Part shown: in pieces, positions 1 to 4,396 of the stretch
Position numbering within the stretch: the stretch's first letter is position 1
How the letters are laid out: every line of letters starts with the position of its first letter
From: Bordetella parapertussis
Lineage (GTDB): Bacteria; Pseudomonadota; Gammaproteobacteria; Burkholderiales; Burkholderiaceae_D
Length of the DNA stretch: 5,391 nt
Assembly (NCBI GenBank): GCA_945867725.1
Contig: CAMBJI010000160.1
Coordinates: 1-5,391, forward strand
Direction: 5' to 3'
Notes under the pieces: model-generated
Database searches by the model: none
What the model was told of the DNA's origin: nothing
Seen by the model: only the letters and a program-made list of their open reading frames with translations
Position numbers and translations under genes: made by a program

Positions 1-2
1 TG

Positions 3-104
3 ACTGCGGAAATTCTGCGTGTATCCGGTCTACCTGCCCCGGCGAACAATGAGATCAACAAAAATCTGAAGGTCGTCCCATGCAGCATGAGCGTTAAATC
101 ATGA
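3..104 (+). CDS. Possible C-terminal end of an upstream gene (partial)
   Basis: This frame is open from the left window edge to a TGA at 102-104 and gives about 33 residues, beginning TAEILRVSGLPAP and ending in CSMSVKS. The other two forward frames stop earlier, one with TGA at 1-3 and one with TGA at 50-52. No domain can be recognised in so short a piece. If the downstream pair is a peptidoglycan O-acetylation cluster, a membrane-bound O-acyltransferase (PatA/MBOAT) would be expected upstream. This tail does not look like the hydrophobic end usual for that family, so I do not make that call. The upstream gene could instead end at the TGA at 1-3. Whether this is coding at all is uncertain. 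Confidence 0.35.
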   Translation, partial: TAEILRVSGLPAPANNEINKNLKVVPCSMSVKS

Positions 105-152
105 CTGGCTCATTCTTGACTCGGCATACAAAAATACTACGCGCGTAATTCG

Positions 153-953
153 ATGCTCTCACCGAAAAATAAATATCTAACGATTTCGCTGGCGATCATA
201 TTGCTGCTGTCGCTCATCGCTTATTTCTCGATTCGGACTGCGCCGGTTACCCCTCCACCTCCGCAAATTGTGATTGCGCCACCAACACCAGCGCCAGAAA
301 CGCCCCTAAAACAACCAGACAGGCCGGCCGTGCAACGCATCCTGTTTGCAGGCGATTCGATGATGCAGGGCATTGCCCCGATCATCATGCGGCGGCTGAA
401 AGCATCACATCCGGAGTGGCTGCTACGTAATGAAAGTCAACAAAGCACAGGACTGACCGTCAAACGTCGACTAGATTGGGTTCAAAAAATAAAAGCAGAA
501 ATTATCGAGCACAAGTTGACCACTGTGGCTGTGTTCCTCGGACCGAATGATCCCTGGGATATTTACGAGAACAGAAAAGTGATCCGTTTTCCATCCCCAG
601 AATGGGAGGCAATTTACAGCGCAAAAGTCAGCGAAATCTGCGAATTTGCGAAAGAAAAAAAGGTGCATCTCATTTGGATTGGTCTGCCGACCATGAAAGA
701 AAAAAGAGTGCGCAGCGGCGCCATCGTACAAAATCCTATTTTTCGCGATAACATGAAGCGGCATGGCTTTGACTTTATTTCAACAGAAGCACTGATAGGC
801 CATTTGGATCAGCCTTATGTTCGCTCCATGCCGGATGAAACAGGAAAAAAAATTAATCTTCGCGCGGATGATGGCATTCATTTCAGCCCACAGGGCCTGC
901 AAAAAATCGCAGCGGCCGTTATAAAGACAATCGATCCCCCCAACACTAATTGA
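153..953 (+). CDS. Membrane-anchored SGNH/GDSL-type protein, DUF459/PatB-like
   Basis: The 266-residue protein has a short basic N-terminus and one hydrophobic segment (about residues 8-27) with no obvious signal peptidase site, so it is probably anchored in the inner membrane facing the periplasm. A proline-rich linker follows (about 30-58). The SGNH domain (62-260) has every block: GDS with Ser69, STG with Gly100, GPNDPWD with Asn132, and DGIH with Asp240 and His243. GDSMMQG plus GPNDPWD is the pattern I associate with DUF459 proteins, which include PatB-type peptidoglycan O-acetyltransferases; acetyl transfer to MurNAc is inferred from this. Deacetylation, or action on another surface glycan, is also possible. 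ATG 153 is the first start after in-frame stops at 102 and 117 and sits directly before the membrane segment. No good Shine-Dalgarno is visible. The next gene starts 54 bp downstream on the same strand, suggesting one operon. Confidence 0.85.
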   Translation: MLSPKNKYLTISLAIILLLSLIAYFSIRTAPVTPPPPQIVIAPPTPAPETPLKQPDRPAVQRILFAGDSMMQGIAPIIMRRLKASHPEWLLRNESQQSTGLTVKRRLDWVQKIKAEIIEHKLTTVAVFLGPNDPWDIYENRKVIRFPSPEWEAIYSAKVSEICEFAKEKKVHLIWIGLPTMKEKRVRSGAIVQNPIFRDNMKRHGFDFISTEALIGHLDQPYVRSMPDETGKKINLRADDGIHFSPQGLQKIAAAVIKTIDPPNTN

Positions 954-1007
954 GATGACAAATCGTAGACACGTACTGAAAACATCCATGCAGCAGGCCT
1001 GTCCCAT

Positions 1008-2573
1008 ATGCTGATGTCTCCGTCGATAGCAAACGCACGCGCGGTAGCAGCGCGCGGTATTAGCCTACTGCTCATATTGATTGCATGGTCACCACTCACA
1101 TCACGGGCGACCGAACCTGGGCGGCATTTTGTTTTTCAGCAAAGCGCGGTCATCGGTGATCTTCAATGCCCTGTAAAAAACAAAACAAATCCAACACCTT
1201 CGCCACAAAACAAAGACATTCTTGAACCGCCCGATGCCGAGGAACTAGATGAGCTGGGCATACTAACAACCCGCCTGGGTGTACCTGCCAAACAGGCCTC
1301 GGAAACGACACAGAGCGCTCCGGTATTGACGCGTCCAGGTAGTGCACGCGCTCAGGCAATGCGCGTCGGCATCTGGGGAGATAGCCATTTGGCTGCGGGG
1401 TCCTTTTCGTATGAGCTAAAGCGAATTTTTTTGGCACAGGGCCTAAAAACCCGGACTCAATTCATCCCCTTCACGATGGGCAGAGCCGGCGTGAACCTGT
1501 CGTTACGACGGCACTGCATGGATAAATGGAAATCAGATCTTGCATACATTTCACGCAATACCGGCATACCGACCGGCGTTGGCTTGAATGTGCTGCAAGG
1601 TGAATCTGAAGCCTACCTGTGGTTTGATTTGCGTAACGAATCCGGAGAAGCCGATGTAAGCAGCGTTGAGCTTTTTTTCCATCAGGCGCCAGGGAACGGC
1701 AGTATTTCGATTAGTGTCGATGATGGTCCGGAAAATAAGATCAGTCTGGATGGCGCAGTTGGCTTTGGTTCGCTAACGATCGTCGGCAATCATCCACTAT
1801 CAATGCTGAAAATTCGCGTGACCGAGATGCCCGTGCAGCTTAACGGCATGTTTCTGAATTATCGGCAGGCACCCGCTGCGACGCTGGACTCCTTTGGCAT
1901 ACCCGGCGCTACGGTCCGCGCATGGCAGCAGCTTGATCCCGTTTATTTTTCCGAATACTTCAAAGACAGAAAATACGATTTGGTCATGCTGGAATACGGC
2001 ACCAACGAAGGCAATGCCGCGCCCTTCGATGCAGCAAACTATACAAAGACACTGGAGCAATCACTGAAAAATCTGCGGCAAGTGTTCCCGAAATCAGAAT
2101 GTCTGTTGATTGCACCTGGCGATCGGGGCATTCTGGTACCTCGGTCACGCAAGGTAAAAAAGACCCATAAAAACAAAAACGCGTACGCACAAAAAGATAA
2201 AAGCGGACACAAAGTCAAACCGCGAGACCGAGTGGTCTACGAATACTCGGCGGTAGATTTGCTTCGGTTTTCTGCCATTCACGAAAAAATTTCGACTATT
2301 CAAAAAGATGTCGGTGCGCGATATTCGTGCAAAGTCTGGAGCATGCAGACCGCTATGGGCGGGCAGGGCTCATCCTATGCGTGGCTGCTGGCCAATCCGG
2401 CATTGATGTCGAAAGACCTGACTCACTTCACGATTAAAGGTTATCAACGCCTCGCCCAAGAACTGGCGTTCAGTCTAGGCTGGAAAAATGAGTTGAACTC
2501 GCCAGTAGCAGTCCCGCCGGCGGAGCAAACGAGTGACGACGGCGCGCCAAAGCAAGAACCACAATCAAAGTGA
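1008..2573 (+). CDS. Secreted SGNH hydrolase with inserted beta-rich domain, Ape1-like esterase candidate
   Basis: The 521-residue protein starts with a signal peptide (Arg11 and Arg16, hydrophobic core about 18-28, likely cleavage after SRA at residue 34), so it should act in the periplasm. A low-complexity linker (35-118) leads to the catalytic domain: GDSH with Ser126, a Gly block at Gly300, YGTNE with Asn333, and DLTH with Asp470 and His473. The Ser-to-Gly distance of 174 residues is far longer than in compact SGNH enzymes. The intervening stretch (about 155-285) reads as alternating beta-strands and resembles the CBM35-like insertion of Neisseria Ape1, which removes acetyl groups from MurNAc. 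The motif MQTAMGGQG (446-454) before the Asp-His block fits that wider group. Residues 379-408 form a very basic loop. ATG 1008 is used because an in-frame stop lies at 966; ATG 1014 is an alternative. The ribosome site is weak, so translational coupling to the upstream gene is plausible. The substrate is inferred. Confidence 0.85.
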   Translation: MLMSPSIANARAVAARGISLLLILIAWSPLTSRATEPGRHFVFQQSAVIGDLQCPVKNKTNPTPSPQNKDILEPPDAEELDELGILTTRLGVPAKQASETTQSAPVLTRPGSARAQAMRVGIWGDSHLAAGSFSYELKRIFLAQGLKTRTQFIPFTMGRAGVNLSLRRHCMDKWKSDLAYISRNTGIPTGVGLNVLQGESEAYLWFDLRNESGEADVSSVELFFHQAPGNGSISISVDDGPENKISLDGAVGFGSLTIVGNHPLSMLKIRVTEMPVQLNGMFLNYRQAPAATLDSFGIPGATVRAWQQLDPVYFSEYFKDRKYDLVMLEYGTNEGNAAPFDAANYTKTLEQSLKNLRQVFPKSECLLIAPGDRGILVPRSRKVKKTHKNKNAYAQKDKSGHKVKPRDRVVYEYSAVDLLRFSAIHEKISTIQKDVGARYSCKVWSMQTAMGGQGSSYAWLLANPALMSKDLTHFTIKGYQRLAQELAFSLGWKNELNSPVAVPPAEQTSDDGAPKQEPQSK

Positions 2574-2632
2574 GCGTCATAAAACCATGCGTTCGCTGGC
2601 AAGACGTCTCCAAGCCGCCAAGCAAGTGCTGA
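2574..2632. other. Short convergent intergenic gap without a clear terminator
   Basis: Two convergent genes end here. The only dyad I find is a bulged stem (GCTGGC at 2595-2600 against GCCAAGC near 2617-2623) with a long loop and no T-run next to it on either strand. It does not qualify as an intrinsic terminator, so transcripts from the two sides may overlap. Confidence 0.4.
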
Positions 2633-3370
2633 TTACTTTTCAGCGTCCTCTGCAGGAGCCGTAGGTGCCTCCTCAAGTGCTGAGGCGGTCGATTTGTTAG
2701 CCCTTGATGCAGAAGGATCGGGAATATTTCGGACGATACCGTTGGCGCAATCGCGGAACACCTCCAGTTCGTATTTGACTTTGTAAACGTAAGGATGTGA
2801 GGTGTCGAAGCCTGCGCCGACATACATGGCAAGGCCTCCTTCCAACGAGCCCGTTTGCCGAATGAAGCTGCTGATGATGGTCGCGCCAATCATCATATTC
2901 ACCTCGGGATTGAGCGCCGCGTTTTCTCCACCGTAGACGGCCAATTTACGCTTGTGCACGTTCGGCATGATCTGCATCAGACCCAGCGCACCCACGGGGC
3001 TGACCAGCAGTGGGTGAAACTTGGATTCGTTGGCAATGATGGCCAGAATCAAATTCGGATCAAGCTCATGTTTTGCAGCGACCTGCTCCGCCAGCTGCGT
3101 GATCTTTCGGGCTGCGTCCGAGGTGATTTTGTAGCGCTTACTAATACAGGCAGCGACTCGATTTTTCGGCTCGGTCTCTTTGTATTTCACGTGAGAAAGA
3201 TCAAAGGCTGCTAAGGAGTTCACAGGAAAATCATCCTGCCCTTGCGGCACCTCACCCATCGCGGACTCTCGGTCTGGGAATTTCAGAAAGAAAACCAGCG
3301 CCAGCACGGTGGCCAGAATCACAGCCAGCCCTAGAAAAATCTTTTTTTTGTTTTGCATAATGGCTGCCAT
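2633..3370 (-). CDS. Membrane-anchored lytic transglycosylase, SLT domain
   Basis: The 245-residue protein has a lysine-rich start and one membrane segment (about 11-29), which places the enzyme domain in the periplasm. The SLT fold (about 85-200) shows the family hallmarks: NES with catalytic Glu115, the GALGLMQIMP stretch (127-136) and NPEVNMMIG (154-162). Such enzymes cleave the MurNAc-GlcNAc bond of peptidoglycan and leave 1,6-anhydroMurNAc. The usual AYNAG motif reads MYVGAG (182-187), a variation I recall from some small betaproteobacterial members. The tail from about residue 222 is low-complexity and rich in Ala, Ser and Glu. The start is ATG at 3370. Met5 (3358) is a possible alternative, with a weak GGATG about nine bases ahead. 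The gene converges on the Ape1-like gene with only 59 bp between the stops. Deacetylation by that neighbour would expose the hydroxyl this enzyme needs; this link is inference. Confidence 0.9.
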   Translation of the reverse strand: MAAIMQNKKKIFLGLAVILATVLALVFFLKFPDRESAMGEVPQGQDDFPVNSLAAFDLSHVKYKETEPKNRVAACISKRYKITSDAARKITQLAEQVAAKHELDPNLILAIIANESKFHPLLVSPVGALGLMQIMPNVHKRKLAVYGGENAALNPEVNMMIGATIISSFIRQTGSLEGGLAMYVGAGFDTSHPYVYKVKYELEVFRDCANGIVRNIPDPSASRANKSTASALEEAPTAPAEDAEK

Positions 3371-3437
3371 CCCGGGGAGAGCCTATGTGGCGTCATCCGC
3401 CCCATCGGGAATAGTCTGCTTATAAGGATCGAGTCAC

Positions 3438-3443
3438 ATTATA
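3438..3443 (-). promoter_or_regulatory. Candidate -10 box for the lytic transglycosylase gene
   Basis: Read on the minus strand this is a perfect TATAAT, about 68 bases before the ATG at 3370. No good TTGACA-like -35 box lies 16-18 bases upstream. An 11-bp dyad (AGGCC-G-GGCCT on the plus strand, 3443-3453) sits directly upstream and overlaps its first base, which could mean an activator or repressor site. Confidence 0.35.
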
Positions 3444-3497
3444 GGCCGGGCCTCAGGGGCACGATTCTCCATCTAGCTCGGGATCTTCCACATCGGC

Positions 3498-3511
3498 TAG
3501 GAAATTTCCTA
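3498..3511. promoter_or_regulatory. Perfect 14-bp palindrome, possible enhancer site
   Basis: TAGGAAATTTCCTA is fully self-complementary. Its centre lies about 182 bases upstream of the start point predicted from the sigma-54 promoter, a distance at which activators of sigma-54 promoters commonly bind. No activator gene is present in the window, so the assignment is inference. Confidence 0.35.
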
Positions 3512-3526
3512 TCTGACAAAAGCGCC

Positions 3527-3555
3527 TTTGCCTTGATTTTGCACGCTGAGGCAAA
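3527..3555. repeat. Inverted repeat TTTGCCT / AGGCAAA
   Basis: Two perfect 7-base arms (3527-3533 and 3549-3555) are separated by 15 bases. It lies about 145 bases upstream of the predicted sigma-54 start point. It could be a second activator site or a chance dyad. No T-run follows it, so it is not a terminator. Confidence 0.3.
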
Positions 3556-3658
3556 AATAGCTCTTCCACAGGATCGAACGGCTTTAGCACAACAAACACG
3601 CAAAGCTTGGCCCCCAAAATATTGCTATTTATGTAATATTCTGACTTTCCGTCGTTTT

Positions 3659-3717
3659 ACTGGCACGTGACTTGCTCTGTCTCTGGTCATTAGCGGTATT
3701 TCGACAGAGTTGCCAGT
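3659..3717. repeat. Nested inverted repeat spanning the sigma-54 promoter
   Basis: The outer arms ACTGGCA (3659-3665) and TGCCAGT (3711-3717) and the inner arms CTCTGTC (3675-3681) and GACAGAG (3703-3709) are each perfect 7-base pairs. Nine bases separate the arms on the left and one on the right, with 21 bases in the centre. The left outer arm includes the -24 element and the left inner arm overlaps the -12 element. It could be an operator or a cruciform. Only the right half would be transcribed from the predicted start point. Confidence 0.45.
3660..3676 (+). promoter_or_regulatory. Sigma-54 (RpoN) -24/-12 promoter
   Basis: CTGGCACGTGACTTGCT matches the sigma-54 consensus (YTGGCACG, a short spacer, TTGCW) in both elements. 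The invariant GG (3662-3663) and GC (3674-3675) are exactly 10 bases apart. Transcription would start near 3687 and leave a leader of about 84 bases before the ATG at 3771. Sigma-54 promoters need an ATP-driven enhancer-binding activator, so the gene should be off until a specific signal is present. The match is direct; activity is inferred. Confidence 0.8.
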
Positions 3718-3757
3718 GTAGCAATCGCTGCCTTAACGCAAGATAAATTGATTTCTT

Positions 3758-3764
3758 AGGGGGA
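3758..3764 (+). promoter_or_regulatory. Strong ribosome binding site for the 3771 gene
   Basis: AGGGGGA lies six bases ahead of the ATG at 3771. It is by far the best Shine-Dalgarno-like sequence in the window, where the other starts have weak or no match. It fixes the start of the compact SGNH gene at 3771 and suggests efficient translation once the promoter is active. Confidence 0.75.
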
Positions 3765-3770
3765 CTGGGT

Positions 3771-4229
3771 ATGCTCGAATGTTTGGTGATCGGCGATAGC
3801 ATCGCGGTGGGTATTTCACATTTTCGCAAGGAATGCGTCACCTACGCACAGACAGGCTGGACCTCATCAAAGTGGAACAAGGAATATCTTCAGGCATTTA
3901 ACTCACAACTTCCGGTAAAAAACCTGATCATCAGTTTGGGAACCAATGATTACAAGGGCATCAATACGATCGCCGAACTCAATAAAATCCGCGAAAACGT
4001 CAAGGCAGGTACCCGTGTTTTCTGGGTACTACCGCCCAAAGCAAAACTCCCACAGCGTGAGATGGTCCGCGAAGTCGCTGAAATTTGGGGCGATACCTGG
4101 CTCTCAGTGCCCGACACCGAACTGGCGGCTGACAAGATCCACCCGACCCGTGACGGTTATCGGAATGTCGCTCAAGAACCCGCAAGACGCGCCCGAGTTC
4201 TTGCAGATCTTTCATCCATAAAAGATTAA
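3771..4229 (+). CDS. Compact SGNH/GDSL hydrolase without signal peptide
   Basis: The 152-residue protein is a minimal but complete SGNH fold: GDS with nucleophile Ser10, a Gly block at Gly29 (QTGWTS), GTND with Asn59, and DKIH with Asp121 and His124. It would be an esterase or acetyl-hydrolase; the substrate cannot be read from the sequence. The catalytic Ser lies ten residues from the start, and there is no hydrophobic leader, so the protein should stay in the cytoplasm unless another route exports it. That sets it apart from the two exported SGNH proteins upstream. The start is fixed by a strong ribosome site. The gene has its own sigma-54 promoter and stands alone between a divergent and a downstream lytic transglycosylase gene. 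The C-terminus (from about 135) is charged and Arg/Ala-rich. Possible roles include deacetylation of a sugar precursor or recycled wall fragment, but this is speculation. Confidence 0.9.
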   Translation: MLECLVIGDSIAVGISHFRKECVTYAQTGWTSSKWNKEYLQAFNSQLPVKNLIISLGTNDYKGINTIAELNKIRENVKAGTRVFWVLPPKAKLPQREMVREVAEIWGDTWLSVPDTELAADKIHPTRDGYRNVAQEPARRARVLADLSSIKD

Positions 4230-4270
4230 ACGGCAAGGAAAGCCAATCCTGGCATTCAAAATATTACTAA

Positions 4271-4287
4271 ATTGAAATTTTTTCAAT
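4271..4287. repeat. AT-rich inverted repeat between the SGNH gene and mltD
   Basis: ATTGAAA and TTTCAAT are perfect 7-base arms around a TTT loop. The stem has almost no G-C pairs and no T-run follows it, so it is a poor terminator. It may be a protein-binding site ahead of the mltD promoter. No better terminator is visible between 4230 and 4396. Confidence 0.3.
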
Positions 4288-4308
4288 CAAAGTCGGTCAA
4301 TATTCTGC

Positions 4309-4338
4309 TTGACGGGCTTTCCATGTCATCAATAGACT
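4309..4338 (+). promoter_or_regulatory. Candidate sigma-70 promoter for mltD
   Basis: TTGACG (4309-4314) could serve as a -35 box and TAGACT (4333-4338) as a -10 box, with an 18-base spacer. Transcription would start near 4345, about 50 bases before the ATG at 4397. The -10 match is partial, so the call is tentative. Confidence 0.3.
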
Positions 4339-4396
4339 CCGGGTTCGACTGAATGAGGGCAGCCTTGCCGGCGCGCCTTCCGGGAAAATCCAACCT

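Larger units (their letters stand above)
3371..3770. other. 400-bp divergent intergenic regulatory region
   Basis: No convincing gene lies here. The forward open frame 3353-3670 overlaps the start of the lytic transglycosylase gene on the opposite strand, has no ribosome site and matches nothing I know. The stretch instead holds a possible -10 box for the minus-strand gene (3438-3443), several dyads (3443-3453, 3498-3511, 3527-3555), an AT-rich dyad (3618-3640), a sigma-54 promoter (3660-3676) inside a nested inverted repeat (3659-3717), and a strong ribosome site ahead of the gene at 3771. The density of symmetric elements suggests controlled expression of at least the rightward gene. Confidence 0.6.

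Noticed and set aside
87..113. ATGAGC / GCTCAT inverted repeat as a terminator
   Set aside because: The stem is only 6 bases with a 15-base loop and no T-run follows.
105..121. Possible second sigma-54 promoter ahead of the 153 gene
   Set aside because: TGGC is followed by TTGAC, but the spacing is one base short and the invariant GC of the -12 element is missing.
2470..2889. Minus-strand open frame of 139 codons over the convergent gene ends
   Set aside because: It lies antisense to the SGNH gene end and in another frame of the transglycosylase gene; both of those have clear family motifs and this one has none.
3484..3570. Direct repeat TCTTCCACA (3484-3492 and 3562-3570)
   Set aside because: A nine-base repeat 78 bases apart without further symmetry is within chance for this length of sequence.
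3353..3670. Forward open frame of 105 codons in the divergent intergenic region
   Set aside because: It overlaps the start of the minus-strand transglycosylase gene, lacks a ribosome site, has no recognisable domain, and runs through the dyads and the sigma-54 promoter.
4242..4253. GCCA-ATCC-TGGC hairpin after the compact SGNH gene as a terminator
   Set aside because: The stem is four pairs long and is followed by A-rich rather than T-rich sequence.
2541..4377. Two copies of the palindrome GGCGCGCC (2541-2548 and 4370-4377)
   Set aside because: One lies inside a coding region and the other in a leader; they share no flanking sequence and look like chance GC-rich palindromes.
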